Assembly (NCBI RefSeq): GCF_007741535.1
Contig: NZ_CP036525.1
Coordinates: 7,130,001 to 7,194,000 of the forward strand
Reading direction: 5' to 3'
Source: Rubripirellula lacrimiformis
GTDB taxonomy: Bacteria; Planctomycetota; Planctomycetia; Pirellulales; Pirellulaceae
Length of the DNA stretch: 64,000 nt
Shown piece after piece: positions 9,568 through 19,267 of this stretch. Position 1 is the stretch's first letter. The number at the start of each line of letters is the position of its first letter. Below the pieces are notes generated by a model. The model was not told where the DNA came from. It worked only from the letters and a program-made list of their open reading frames with translations, and made no database searches. The position numbers were made by a program, and so were the translations under genes.

Positions 9568-12500
9568 ATGTCATTTTTTGAACAGATTTGGGACATCCTG
9601 GGTGTCGTTTTCGGCGGCATTTTTGGCTCCTTTGAACGTGGCATTACCGCCGTTTTCGGTTCCGCAAACGCTCGAACGGTGACGCGATTTCGCGAACGGG
9701 CCGAGCGAGTCACGGCGTTGGAACCGAAGTATGCGGCGCTCAGTGACGACGAACTTCGCGGCCAGACCGAGGTGTTGCGCAGCCGATTGCGCGACGGCGA
9801 GACTCTGGACAACATCCTCGAAGATGCGTTCGCGGTCTGTCGCGAAGGCGGCAAACGGTTCATGGGCATGCGTCATTACGATGTCCAATTGATCGGTGGG
9901 ATGGTGCTGCACACCGGTGGCATCGCGGAAATGGTGACTGGGGAAGGAAAAACCCTGGTCGCGACCCTGCCTGCCTACCTGAACGCATTGGAAGGCAAGG
10001 GCGTCCACGTCATCACGGTCAATGACTATCTGGCACGCCGCGACATGGAATGGATGGCTCCGCTGTACATGAACCTGGGTTTGACGGTGAACGCCATCCA
10101 GTCGGGCATGTCGACGTCGGAAAAACAGGCTGCTTATCAGTGCGACATCACGTACGGAACCAACAACGAATTCGGCTTTGACTACCTGCGCGACAACATG
10201 CGTCCGGCGGCCAAGGGCGACGACCGATTCCCCAGCGATGTCCAACAGTGCCAAGGCCCGTTGAACTACGCCATCATTGACGAAGTCGACAATATTCTGA
10301 TCGACGAAGCGCGGACTCCGTTGATCATCAGCGGACCGGCCGACCTGGATCTGGGCCGCTATCAAGAGGCCGACCGAGTTGCTCGCCAACTGGTCAAAGA
10401 AACACACTTCACCGTCGATGAAAAACAACACAACGTGACGTTGACCGACGATGGTGTCCGCGAAGCCGAAAAACTAGCTGGCGTCGAAAGCTTCTATACC
10501 GCGGGCAACATGGAATGGCCCCACCTGATCGACAACGCCCTAAAGGCTCACTTCCTGTATCGATTGGACGTCAACTACGTCGTCAAAGATCGCCAGATCG
10601 TGATCGTCGACGAGTTCACCGGACGACTGATGGAAGGCCGTCAATGGTCCGACGGGTTGCACCAAGCGGTCGAAGCCAAAGAAGGCGTGCCGATCAAGCA
10701 AGAAACCCAAACCTTCGCGACCGCATCGCTTCAGAACATCTTCAAGATGTACAAAAAGTTGTCCGGGATGACCGGTACGGCGATGACCGAGTCGACCGAG
10801 TTCATGAAGATCTACGGTTTGGACGTCGTCGCGATCCCAACCCACCGTGTGATGCAACGGATCGAACATCCCGACCTGATCTACCTGACCGAAAAGGACA
10901 AGTTCAAAGCCTTGGCCAACGAAGTCGAACGGGCGCACAAATGGGATGTGCTGACCACCAAGGACGACGAACTATGGGGCATCATCCAAAGCGAAACCGA
11001 CGATGAGGTCTCGATCCTGTTGAAGGGCGAGAAGAAAGCCGAATGGGTTCCGCGATCCAAGATCCAATCGGTCGAACGTAAGGGCCGCCCCGTTCTGATC
11101 GGAACGGTCAGTATCGAAAAGAGCGAACGATTGTCGGCGCTGTTGGAACGACGTGGCATCGAACACGAAGTCCTGAACGCGAAACAGCACGGTCGCGAAG
11201 CCGACATTGTGTCACAGGCTGGTCGACTGGCCGCGGTCACGATCGCCACGAACATGGCCGGTCGTGGTACCGACATCATTTTGGGTGGGAACCCCGAAAC
11301 GATGGCTTGGGCCCAACTGCAACACGAATACCCCACACGCTTGGAAGTTCCCGACGATGTTTGGAACAAGCTGGTCGACGAGATCGACGAGCGGGAAAAG
11401 ATGAGCGAAGAGGGCAAGGTCGTTCGCGAGATCGGTGGCCTGTATGTGTTGGGCACCGAACGTCACGAATCACGTCGAATTGACCTTCAATTGCGTGGTC
11501 GTTGCGGTCGCCAAGGGGACCCCGGTTCCAGCCGTTTCTTCTTGTCGCTTGAAGACGATTTGATGCGGATCTTCGCCGGCGATTTCGTCAAAAGCATGAT
11601 GGAACGCTTGGGCATGAAGGAAGGCGAAGCGATCGAATCGCAAATGGTCACCCGCCGAATCGCTGCGGCCCAAAAGAAGGTCGAAGAACGCAACTACGAA
11701 ATTCGCAAGAGTCTGTTGGACTATGACGAAGTGATGGACGAACAACGCAAACGCGTTTATCGCTATCGCCAAAATCTGTTGGACGGCCACAGTTCACGGA
11801 CCATGATCCTAGAACTGGTTCGCGGTCAAATCACCAAGTACGTCGACACGTTCTTGGACACCAATTACGGGGTCGATTCGTTCGCCGCCTTCGCCGGATC
11901 GAAACTGGATTGCCAGTTGGAAGCCCGCGATTTCGTGAACATGGACTTCGAAATGGCCGATTCCTACGCCAAGGATCTGGCCGAACGAGCAGCTGAAGTC
12001 ACCGTCGGTGAAATCGTCGAGGAAAATCTTCCCGAAGCGATGGAAGACGAATGGAACTGGAAGGCGTTGGCCAACTGGGCGAACACCCGGCTGGGCACCA
12101 ACTACCAGGAACACTCGCTGCAGAAACTCGATCGTGACGACATGATCGACGAACTGACCAAGAAGGCCTGCGAACGAGTCGGCACGATCGACTTGACCGA
12201 AGGCGAGGTCATGTTGGACGCCGACTTTGGACTTCGCACACTCAGTGCCTGGATGCACCACAAGTTCGGCATCGAAACCACGCCGGACGAATTCCGCGAC
12301 GTCGAAGACCGCCGCAAAGTGGCGCATTCGTTGTCCGCGCGAGCCGAAGAGGCTTACCTGAACAAGGAAGCCGAGTATCCGGTACTGACGGGACTGTCAC
12401 GCTTTACCGAAAAACAGGGTGGCCAGGTTTCGCTGGACCGCGAAGGATTGGTCCAGTGGGTTTCCCGGCGTTTTGCGGCCGATCTGAATATCGATGATGT

Positions 12501-13260
12501 TCGCCTGACTCGCGACGAGCTGAAGGGTCAACTGATCGAATACAGCCGTGGCACTCTCAATTCAGCCGACTCCAAACACAAAGAAGCCGAAACCAAGCTT
12601 GCTGAACTGTTCGGCAAGGCGGACCAGAAAACGACGGCGGCCGTCGCTGCGGGCAACTCCGGGAAACTGGAAGGGCTGGTCCATTGGTTGAAGGAAGAAC
12701 TGGATCACAACGCGATCAAGGAAGACTTGTCGCGGATGAATCGCACCGAGCTTGCCTTGGTCGTCAACGGTGCCGTTGATGATCGATTCCATCCTGAAAT
12801 GCGACGGATGGAACGCCAAGTGTTGCTGAACATCGTGGACGATTCCTGGAAGAATCACTTGCTGACGATGGACCACCTGCGCAGCAGCGTTGGATTGAAG
12901 GGCTATGCCCAAATGGATCCCAAAGTCGAATACAAACGCGAAGGCATGCGTTTGTTCGAATCGATGTGGGAATCGATTGGCGAACGCGTCACCGACCTGA
13001 TCTTCCGAATGGAATCACTGAACGAAGATTTCATTCGCAGCACCTACGTCGAAGGCCAGGCTCGTCACGAAGAAGCCGATTCGGCACTCGCCGTGGCTGC
13101 GGAAACCAACAACGCGTCGCAGGCTGCTGCCGACGCCAGCAACCAAAAAGAAGAGGTTCGCCCCGACCCGATTCGCAACGACGGACCTCGCGTCGGGCGT
13201 AACGATCCCTGCCCCTGCGGCAGCGGAAAGAAGTACAAAGCCTGTCACATGCGAAAGTAA
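9568..13260 (+). CDS. secA: Preprotein translocase ATPase SecA (enlarged)
   Basis: SecA is the motor that pushes unfolded preproteins through SecYEG. All hallmarks are present: Walker A GEGKT at about residues 125-129, [16 protein letters not shown], the Walker B region [20 protein letters not shown] near 236, [43 protein letters not shown], and a C-terminal zinc-binding SEC-C motif ([16 protein letters not shown]). At 1230 residues it is far longer than E. coli SecA (901). Extra sequence sits after the [13 protein letters not shown] region (around 450-510) and especially between about residues 770 and 1040. It starts at ATG 9568 and is not in an operon. Identity is certain; the role of the insertions is unknown. 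Confidence 0.98.
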   Translation: MSFFEQIWDILGVVFGGIFGSFERGITAVFGSANARTVTRFRERAERVTALEPKYAALSDDELRGQTEVLRSRLRDGETLDNILEDAFAVCREGGKRFMGMRHYDVQLIGGMVLHTGGIAEMVTGEGKTLVATLPAYLNALEGKGVHVITVNDYLARRDMEWMAPLYMNLGLTVNAIQSGMSTSEKQAAYQCDITYGTNNEFGFDYLRDNMRPAAKGDDRFPSDVQQCQGPLNYAIIDEVDNILIDEARTPLIISGPADLDLGRYQEADRVARQLVKETHFTVDEKQHNVTLTDDGVREAEKLAGVESFYTAGNMEWPHLIDNALKAHFLYRLDVNYVVKDRQIVIVDEFTGRLMEGRQWSDGLHQAVEAKEGVPIKQETQTFATASLQNIFKMYKKLSGMTGTAMTESTEFMKIYGLDVVAIPTHRVMQRIEHPDLIYLTEKDKFKALANEVERAHKWDVLTTKDDELWGIIQSETDDEVSILLKGEKKAEWVPRSKIQSVERKGRPVLIGTVSIEKSERLSALLERRGIEHEVLNAKQHGREADIVSQAGRLAAVTIATNMAGRGTDIILGGNPETMAWAQLQHEYPTRLEVPDDVWNKLVDEIDEREKMSEEGKVVREIGGLYVLGTERHESRRIDLQLRGRCGRQGDPGSSRFFLSLEDDLMRIFAGDFVKSMMERLGMKEGEAIESQMVTRRIAAAQKKVEERNYEIRKSLLDYDEVMDEQRKRVYRYRQNLLDGHSSRTMILELVRGQITKYVDTFLDTNYGVDSFAAFAGSKLDCQLEARDFVNMDFEMADSYAKDLAERAAEVTVGEIVEENLPEAMEDEWNWKALANWANTRLGTNYQEHSLQKLDRDDMIDELTKKACERVGTIDLTEGEVMLDADFGLRTLSAWMHHKFGIETTPDEFRDVEDRRKVAHSLSARAEEAYLNKEAEYPVLTGLSRFTEKQGGQVSLDREGLVQWVSRRFAADLNIDDVRLTRDELKGQLIEYSRGTLNSADSKHKEAETKLAELFGKADQKTTAAVAAGNSGKLEGLVHWLKEELDHNAIKEDLSRMNRTELALVVNGAVDDRFHPEMRRMERQVLLNIVDDSWKNHLLTMDHLRSSVGLKGYAQMDPKVEYKREGMRLFESMWESIGERVTDLIFRMESLNEDFIRSTYVEGQARHEEADSALAVAAETNNASQAAADASNQKEEVRPDPIRNDGPRVGRNDPCPCGSGKKYKACHMRK

Positions 13261-13415
13261 TAGGAAGCTAACCGATCCCGGCGTTTAGCACTTGGCATCC
13301 CCACACGGTGCTAGCTGGCCGCCGGGTTTGGCTGGGGACCGTCGGAACAATCAGTGTCCGTCTTTGCACTGGGATTCGCCTGAATTCCATTCTCTGCAAG
13401 GCGAACGCAACGACG

Positions 13416-13441
13416 TCAGTGACGTGTTCAACGGTCACTGA
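13416..13441. other. Short inverted repeat between secA and waaA
   Basis: TCAGTGAC and GTCACTGA form an 8-bp stem around a 10-nt loop, 25 bp before the waaA ATG. No T-run follows, so it is not a normal intrinsic terminator. It could affect waaA translation or be an operator. The remaining 206-bp gap shows nothing else. Confidence 0.3.
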
Positions 13442-13466
13442 GTAAACGCGCCAGGAAAGGATTCCT

Positions 13467-14801
13467 ATGTTTGCCAACGTCCTGTACTTGATCACCCTGG
13501 CCGTCGCATCGCCCTGGATCGCCTATCGGGCGCTTCGTCATGGACGTTATCGACGCGGGACTCGCCAAAAGTTATGGGGACTCTCTGCGTCCGAAGCGAC
13601 TGACCTGACCCAAGGACGCCCCTGCGTTTGGGTGCACGCGGTCAGTGTTGGCGAAGTGAACTTGATGGCCGGCGTGGTCAAGCGTCTGGAACAACAGTGC
13701 CCGGACGTCTGCATCGTGGTCAGTACGTCCACGGACACGGGATATGACTTGGCGATCAGCCGGTTTGGCGAACATCGCGTCTTCTTTTGCCCCCTGGATT
13801 TCAGCTGGGCCGTGCAACGCACCCTCAGGAATCTATCGCCGCTGCAGTTGGTGATTGCCGAGTTGGAATTGTGGCCCAACCTGATCCGCATCGCGACCGA
13901 CCGGGGCTGCCCCGTATCGATCATCAACGCCCGGCTGAGCGATCGCAGTTCCAAACGCTACCAGCAATTCCGCAGGTGGATGGGGACCACTTTCGGTCGA
14001 CTCCATTGGGTGGGATGTCAGGACGACGCGACGCGTCAACATTTCCAAGCCTGTGGCGCCGCCCCCGATCGGCTCTCGGTGACCGGGTCGTTGAAGTTCG
14101 ACAATGCGCCGTCATCCCGCGACGTGGCCTCGGTCCAGCGTTTGGTTCAATGGGCAGGGGTCGATCCGTGGCATCGTGTTTGGATCATGGGAAGCACCCA
14201 GAGTGCCGAGGAAGCGATGGCGATCGAGATCTACCAGAGCCTTCGCGTCGAACATCCCGAACTGCGGCTGATCTTGGTTCCGCGACACAAGGAACGCTTT
14301 GATTCCGTCGCTCGCTTGGTCCAACAATCCGGTTTACAGGTCCATCGCCGCAGCACCGACTCGTCGATGTACGACGATGACTGGAACAACGATCAAGTCA
14401 TCCTGGTGGACACGATCGGCGAACTGCGTGATTGGTGGGGTGTCGGGCAGATCGCAACCGTGGGCGGCAGCTTTGGGGATCGTGGCGGCCAGAACATGTT
14501 GGAACCAGCCGGCTATGGCGCCGCGGTTTCGTTCGGCCCCAACACACGCAATTTCCGACAGATTGCCAACCAGTTGATCGAGGCTCAGGCTGCGGTGCGA
14601 GTCGCGAACCAGTCCGAATTGGCTGCCTTTGTCCTGCGTTGCCTGGAAGAGATCCCGGCCGCGGACGGCCTAGGCCGATCGGCACAGGCGGTCGTGGCCC
14701 GCCATCGCGGAGCCACCAAGCGAACGGTCGACCAACTGTGCCAGAACATCGAATCCGCCCTGGCACCGCCAAAGCCACTTAGCCCGTCCAAAGCCGCGTA
14801 G
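13467..14801 (+). CDS. waaA: 3-deoxy-D-manno-octulosonic acid (Kdo) transferase
   Basis: This 444-residue GT30-family glycosyltransferase transfers Kdo from CMP-Kdo to lipid A precursor at the inner face of the cytoplasmic membrane. Evidence: the N-terminal membrane anchor (NVLYLITLAVASPWIAY), WVHAVSVGEVN, the characteristic ELELWPNLI motif, INARLSDRS, VTGSLKFD, and the nucleotide-binding C-terminal half with GSTQSAEE, LILVPRHKERF, DTIGELRDWWGVGQIATVGGSF and GGQNMLEPAGYGAAV. Length fits the family. It implies that this organism makes an LPS-like outer membrane lipid. Transcribed alone. Confidence 0.95.
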   Translation: MFANVLYLITLAVASPWIAYRALRHGRYRRGTRQKLWGLSASEATDLTQGRPCVWVHAVSVGEVNLMAGVVKRLEQQCPDVCIVVSTSTDTGYDLAISRFGEHRVFFCPLDFSWAVQRTLRNLSPLQLVIAELELWPNLIRIATDRGCPVSIINARLSDRSSKRYQQFRRWMGTTFGRLHWVGCQDDATRQHFQACGAAPDRLSVTGSLKFDNAPSSRDVASVQRLVQWAGVDPWHRVWIMGSTQSAEEAMAIEIYQSLRVEHPELRLILVPRHKERFDSVARLVQQSGLQVHRRSTDSSMYDDDWNNDQVILVDTIGELRDWWGVGQIATVGGSFGDRGGQNMLEPAGYGAAVSFGPNTRNFRQIANQLIEAQAAVRVANQSELAAFVLRCLEEIPAADGLGRSAQAVVARHRGATKRTVDQLCQNIESALAPPKPLSPSKAA

Positions 14802-14810
14802 CGCCTGCCC

Positions 14811-14861
14811 GGACGTGGAATGATGGAGGACGTGGAATGATGGAGGGCGTGGAATGTTGGG
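14811..14861. repeat. 17-bp tandem repeat, three copies
   Basis: Three near-identical units based on GGACGTGGAATGATGGA run head to tail immediately after the waaA stop. The first two are identical and the third has four substitutions. Non-coding; probably a minisatellite. Confidence 0.8.
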
Positions 14862-14924
14862 GGCGTGACTGGTGCGTCCGAAACGGTCGCAGCCCAATAC
14901 CGAACAGGCAAAGAAAAACGGGGC

Positions 14925-14961
14925 AAAAAAAACGGGGCAAACTCTCGAAAGAGTTTGCCCC
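14925..14961 (-). terminator. Rho-independent terminator of the gene at 15040-15891
   Basis: GGGGCAAACTCT and AGAGTTTGCCCC (14934-14961) form a perfect 12-bp stem with a 4-nt loop. On the minus strand it is followed by G and eight T residues (14925-14932). It lies about 80 bp downstream of the stop codon of the minus-strand gene. Confidence 0.85.
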
Positions 14962-15039
14962 TATCGGCGCGGCGGAGCGTTGCGCCGCAGCCGAAAAAAA
15001 GAGTTAAAACCGGGCGTGTCGTGACAGCCCTGACGGAGG

Positions 15040-15891
15040 CTACTGGTCCGAACCGCCCTGTCCACGGTCGCCACCACGGCCACGGTTTCCACCGGGACCT
15101 CCGCGACCTCGTTCACCGCCGGCGCCACCACGTCCGCCGCGGTCACCACCGGCAGCACCACGTCCGCCGCCGGGGCCACCAAAGCCCATGGCACCTTCGG
15201 GCATTTCAAATTTGTCGCCCTTCATCTTTTCGAACTTGCTGCGTTGATCCGAAGTCAGCACGGCGAAGATCTTGTCGTCCATTTCCGAACGCAGCTTGGC
15301 GAACTCTTCTCGCATGTTCGGGTTGCGGTCACGGTTGGAGAACATTTCCCGAACCTTGGCCTGCATTTCTTGCCCCAGCGATTCGCGCACTTCAGCAAGT
15401 TTCTTCTTTTGGGTTTCGGTGATGGTCAATTCCTTGACGACCTCAGGCGATTCCAGCGCTTGCGATCCTTGGACCTGCAGTGCGATTTCGCCGAGACGTT
15501 CGATCTGCTCGGGGAACAACACTTCCTCTAGCTTCTCTTTCATCTCCTTTGTTTTTTCTTCGGCGTCCTTGCGGACCTTTGCGAAGAACTCGTTGCGTTG
15601 ATCTTCGGTCATCGATCGGAAATCGACGCCTTCAGGGCGTTCAGGACGCATCTGTTCACTCAGTTTGTCCAGAGCGCCAACCTGATCGGTGCTGAGCTTC
15701 AATTCTTCGCGAACTTGATCGACGCGAAGCAGTCCCAAGGTTGGGTCACCACCACCGGGACGACCACCACCCATTCCACCCCGTCCGCCGCCACGACGGT
15801 TATTATCCTGGGCAAAGGCGGCGGTCGCGGTCATGCCGGCCGAAACCAGCAACAGTGCGAACAATCGAAAAGTGCGAGAAGAGAATTTCAT
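15040..15891 (-). CDS. Secreted Spy/LTXXQ-like coiled-coil protein with Gly-Arg tail
   Basis: The 283-residue protein has a clean signal peptide (LFALLLVSAGMTATAAFAQD, cleavage after AFA). A Gly/Arg linker follows, then a helical, charged core with two repeats of a Spy-like pattern: LRVDQVREELKLSTDQVGALDKL and PEVVKELTITETQKKKLAEVRE, with LTSDQRSKFEKM near the end. The C-terminus is an RGG-type Gly/Arg-rich tail. Proteins of this kind are periplasmic and some relatives bind metal or act as chaperones; no specific role can be shown. A strong terminator follows. The family link is by pattern, not search. Confidence 0.7.
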   Translation of the reverse strand: MKFSSRTFRLFALLLVSAGMTATAAFAQDNNRRGGGRGGMGGGRPGGGDPTLGLLRVDQVREELKLSTDQVGALDKLSEQMRPERPEGVDFRSMTEDQRNEFFAKVRKDAEEKTKEMKEKLEEVLFPEQIERLGEIALQVQGSQALESPEVVKELTITETQKKKLAEVRESLGQEMQAKVREMFSNRDRNPNMREEFAKLRSEMDDKIFAVLTSDQRSKFEKMKGDKFEMPEGAMGFGGPGGGRGAAGGDRGGRGGAGGERGRGGPGGNRGRGGDRGQGGSDQ

Positions 15892-16215
15892 GTGTGCGAT
15901 TTCCCATAGGAGTTTTTGACCGCGAACACGCCGGTAGGCCGATCGGTGAATTCACGATTCGACTCATTGCGGCGGACTTTCATCTGAAACTCGGCGGCCT
16001 TCATAGGTTGTAACCAAGCGGATCGCCCAGGGTTTCGGCAAGAGAATCGAATCCTCGCCAGATTTGCTAAAATCACGTGTTTCCGTGGCTGTGCAGACGC
16101 ACCTGGCCTGCATCAGCGACTTCGCCAGCGACGTCCGAAAACGCTACGCCATCGTCGCTAAGTCCTTTCCAGGCCGTCACATCCACGCTTCCTTGCCCGC
16201 ATTTGAGAACATGCC
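15892..16215. other. Intergenic region, no gene seen
   Basis: This divergent gap of 324 bp must hold the promoters of both flanking secreted-protein genes. I find no ORF with plausible composition, no repeat shared with the rest of the window and no structured RNA that I recognise. Confidence 0.6.
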
Positions 16216-17007
16216 ATGCCGTCGTTTCCCATGACGCGTTTCCAACCGACGGTGGGGTTCTGGGCCGTGCCGCTGGTCGCCAGGTTGCTGGTCGCCGGGT
16301 TGCTGGTCGCCGGGCTGATGATGATCTTGGCGTCGCCGGTTTCGGCAGCCCAAACCGCAGAAACGGTGCCATCCGAGGTCACCGCGGCGCAGGACGCTGC
16401 GTCGGAAACCGGCAAACAAGAGCGGACGAGCCTGAAAATGACGGACCTGGACAAGACCGGCCTGGAAACTCCCCAGCAGCGGAAAAGTGATCCGCAGAAA
16501 CCGGAGGCACAGATGCCTGTGCCGGGGGTTCCCGCCAATCCCGAAACGCCCCCCGAAACGCCTTCCGATGCCGCCGCCACTGACATCGTCGCCCGGCCCA
16601 TCATTCAGACCGCCGTTTCAGCGAAACTGTACGCGTTTGTCGCCGCCGTCAAAGCCGCGGGTTTGATGGACCAGTTTCGCGGATCCGAACCGATCACGGT
16701 TCTGATGCCCACCGACGAAGCCTTTGCCAAACTGCCCAAGGGCAAGCTGCAGCAACTGTTGCTACCCGCGAACGAACCGGCGTTAGTCGCCGTCCTGAAC
16801 AACCACGTTTTCAAAGGCGCATGGACCGCCGAGAAGATCCAACTGCTCGACACGCTTTCTCCTCTGCAGGGCAACGATATCAAGATCTCTATCGACGATG
16901 ACGATCAACAGATCTCCCTAGGCACGGCCCGTGTGATCCAGACGGATATCCGGTGCAGCAATGGATGGATCCACACCATCGACACGGTGCTGTTGCCGCA
17001 AGAGTAG
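16216..17007 (+). CDS. Secreted fasciclin (FAS1) domain protein
   Basis: This 263-residue protein starts with a signal/membrane segment encoded by a triplicated 15-bp DNA repeat (16271-16315, giving the repeated LLVAG). A Pro/Glu/Thr-rich linker occupies roughly residues 45-130, followed by one FAS1 domain. Its signatures are ITVLMPTDEAFAKLPKGKLQQLL, LVAVLNNHVFKGAWTAEKIQ and the C-terminal NGWIHTIDTVLLP, a canonical H2-box ending. FAS1 domains mediate adhesion outside the cell. Single-domain secreted FAS1 proteins are common in planctomycetes. Transcribed alone. Confidence 0.9.
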   Translation: MPSFPMTRFQPTVGFWAVPLVARLLVAGLLVAGLMMILASPVSAAQTAETVPSEVTAAQDAASETGKQERTSLKMTDLDKTGLETPQQRKSDPQKPEAQMPVPGVPANPETPPETPSDAAATDIVARPIIQTAVSAKLYAFVAAVKAAGLMDQFRGSEPITVLMPTDEAFAKLPKGKLQQLLLPANEPALVAVLNNHVFKGAWTAEKIQLLDTLSPLQGNDIKISIDDDDQQISLGTARVIQTDIRCSNGWIHTIDTVLLPQE

Positions 17008-17272
17008 GACGACTAGGAATCGTGCGGTCATGCAAACGACCGCCGGATACCGTCGTCGTAGTGGGATTCGCCAGAATTCCTTTCCCTGCAACGATGTCTA
17101 GCCAAATCCACAACGGCAGCGATCATTCCAACGGCCCACGCTGCTGTTCCAGGATCCCCGCACGATGGTTTCCAAACCATTCCCTCAGCGGACCGATTCC
17201 ATTGCCATCGGCTGGTCGTTTTTGCTATGCCTGACGGGTGCGTTCGAACACCCCACCCACAAGGGCATCCCG

Positions 17273-18352
17273 ATGGCGACGAAGTACACTTTTTTGATCG
17301 CACTGGCTGTGATGACGATCCAAGCACCCTCTCTGTGTGCCCAGCTGACGATTACCAATCCCGGCACTCCAGCGGCCAAGCCCGAGGCCCGTCGTGGCAA
17401 TCCGTCACAACCGTTGTCGGTCGAACAGGTTTCGCACGTTTTGCCAAGCTCGATGCGATCCCCGATTTCCAGCGAGTCGAACATCAGTGGCACCCCGCAA
17501 ACAGGCCTCGGGACTAGCACGGATCCGCTGTTCGATTTCCAGCCGGCGTCTCAGACAAGCCCGGATGCGCTCCGCCAAATTCGAATCCGAGTGCGTTATT
17601 TGATGGTTGGTATGGAAGAGCGAAAGCAGATCTACAAGAGTCTGGGGAAGGACAAACTTCGCCATATTTCCAATGCCAGTCGGCTGACCGGCGAACAAGA
17701 CTCGCTGCGATCCGGCATGGCGGTGAACACCAGTGTGCAGCGCGTCGTCAGCCCGTCGTCAGCGACCACCAGTGTGCTGGATCCCACCGACCTGGAATCC
17801 GTCATCCACCTAGCCAAACAATCCAACGCATCGGAAGTCCAGAACGCACCGTCCATCTTTGTGCTCGACGGTACCGAGGCCGAGATGAACGATCTGTCCC
17901 AGCGACCGTTTGTGGTCGATTTGGTCGGCCAAGAAAAGGAACCCAACATCCAGGTTTTTGATGTTGGAACGCGACTGCGAGTGCATGCACGAATCGTGCC
18001 GGGCGAATCACCGCAGTCACCGGCGGGAAAGATCCACCTGGGCGCAGAACTGAACTGCAGTCGCATCCAAAACGTCATCACCGAACAGCTTTTCGGACTC
18101 GCCGACGAACCGGTCGAAGTTCAAGTGCCACAGTACATGACCAAAACGGTCAACGTCGCCGAAGCCGTTGCCGCGGGATACGCATTGCTGATCGACCCAC
18201 ACCACCGCAGCACTCGCCAAATCCAAAGCAATGTTCCCATGCCGATGGTAGGCCGCATCCCGTACTTGGGGCAAAATTTCACCAGCACGGAAAGTGTCAA
18301 TGTCGAACAGTATTTGCTGGTCATTCTAGAACCGAGCGAAGTGAGCCGTTGA
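17273..18352 (+). CDS. Secretin-like (GspD C-domain) exported protein
   Basis: The ATG at 17273 has AAGGG at ribosome-binding distance and opens directly on a signal peptide (YTFLIALAVMTIQAPSLCAQ), so it is preferred over the frame start at 17165. The 359-residue product ends like a type II/III secretin: VPQYMTKTVNVAEAVAAGY, then VPMPMVGRIPYLGQNF and VEQYLLVILEP, the counterpart of the VPxLGxIPxLGxLF and LLIxITP pattern. It lacks N0/N1 domains, and no secretion genes flank it. It may be an orphan outer-membrane protein rather than a channel of a full system. A low-complexity region follows. Confidence 0.7.
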   Translation: MATKYTFLIALAVMTIQAPSLCAQLTITNPGTPAAKPEARRGNPSQPLSVEQVSHVLPSSMRSPISSESNISGTPQTGLGTSTDPLFDFQPASQTSPDALRQIRIRVRYLMVGMEERKQIYKSLGKDKLRHISNASRLTGEQDSLRSGMAVNTSVQRVVSPSSATTSVLDPTDLESVIHLAKQSNASEVQNAPSIFVLDGTEAEMNDLSQRPFVVDLVGQEKEPNIQVFDVGTRLRVHARIVPGESPQSPAGKIHLGAELNCSRIQNVITEQLFGLADEPVEVQVPQYMTKTVNVAEAVAAGYALLIDPHHRSTRQIQSNVPMPMVGRIPYLGQNFTSTESVNVEQYLLVILEPSEVSR

Positions 18353-18392
18353 AGAGGGTGAAACGGAGAGAGGGGGGATACTAGGCTCGAGA

Positions 18393-18560
18393 GTTGAAGA
18401 AGAAGGGGAGGGGAGAAGAAGGGGAGAAGAAGGGAAGGGGAGAAGAGGGGGAGAAGAAGTTCGAGTTCGAGTTTAAGTTCGAGTTTAAGTTTTCGAACCG
18501 TATCCCTGTCCCCATTTGAACTTGAACTTGAACTTGAACTCGAACTCGAACTTGAACTCG
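18393..18560. repeat. Purine tract plus inverted hexanucleotide microsatellite
   Basis: A GGGGAGAAGAA-type purine tract (18393-18459) is followed by hexamer runs of the type GTTCGA/GTTTAA (18458-18497) and, after an 18-bp gap, by TTGAAC/TCGAAC hexamers (18516-18560). The two hexamer runs are inverted relative to each other and could pair as a long imperfect hairpin. It sits between two convergent genes and could act as a bidirectional terminator; that role is inference. Confidence 0.85.
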
Positions 18561-18624
18561 GCTCCCAACCCCGAGCCGCTCTAATCTCCTCGATTCTTCC
18601 CCGCTGGCCCGCTGCTGGACTGTT

Positions 18625-19266
18625 CTATCCCGAACGTCCAACCCGACTTGGTGGGGTTTGGTGATCACGGCGGCGGCCGCTGACGAACGGATTGCCATCG
18701 ACAAAAAATCGCAGCCGGCGTGACGCCGATTTTGTGATCCCGATGCGCACCGTGGACGTGACGACAAACGGCTGCCATTGTTTCGCCGGTGCGATGATCC
18801 AATCGTCGCTGTCCACGACGTCGATTCCGTCACAGGTTCGATCGACATCCATGGCCTGACAAGTCATCGCCGGACCACTGGTCAACCTTTGCAATGGAAC
18901 GCCGGCGCGGTTGGACTGCATTTGTGGGATTCCCCAGACCGGCTGGATCGCGCGAATCAGAACAGCCGCGCCTTGCCCGGCCGATTCAGTGACGAAGTTC
19001 AGGCAGTGTTTGGCGTGGATCGGATAGACGTACAAGGTTCCCGCTGTCCCGAACATGGATGCGTTGCTGGGGGTTCGTCCGCGATGGGAATGGCTGGCCA
19101 AATCGCCTGCTGGCAAATAGGCTTCGGTTTCGACGATCACGCCGCCAAGCCAAACACCGCTGGTCTTTCGCAACAGCGTCATTCCCAAGAGGTCGATCGC
19201 CACGTCCTTGGTCGGACGATCATAGAATGTCCGCGGAACGTCATCTTGTTGGAAAGGAAGATTCAT
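18625..19266 (-). CDS. 3-methyladenine DNA glycosylase (AAG/MPG family)
   Basis: This 213-residue base-excision-repair enzyme removes alkylated purines from DNA. Family marks: FYDRPTKDVAIDLLGMTLLRKT, IVETEAYLPAGDLASHSHRGRT with the catalytic Glu of the ETEAY motif, SNASMFGTAGTLYVYPIHAKHCLNFV, AAVLIRAIQPV, and RLTSGPAMTCQAMDVD. Start: ATG 19266; a GTG at 19293 is in frame but lies inside the divergent amidohydrolase gene. The length agrees with bacterial AAGs. The divergent neighbour's start codon is nearly adjacent, so promoters of one or both genes must lie inside the other's coding region. Confidence 0.93.
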   Translation of the reverse strand: MNLPFQQDDVPRTFYDRPTKDVAIDLLGMTLLRKTSGVWLGGVIVETEAYLPAGDLASHSHRGRTPSNASMFGTAGTLYVYPIHAKHCLNFVTESAGQGAAVLIRAIQPVWGIPQMQSNRAGVPLQRLTSGPAMTCQAMDVDRTCDGIDVVDSDDWIIAPAKQWQPFVVTSTVRIGITKSASRRLRFFVDGNPFVSGRRRDHQTPPSRVGRSG

Positions 19267-19267
19267 T

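Noticed and set aside
18381-18848. 155-codon minus-strand frame through the hexanucleotide arrays
   Set aside because: Its sequence is dominated by repeats (NSNLNSN, VQVRVQ) and it overlaps the real glycosylase gene in another frame.
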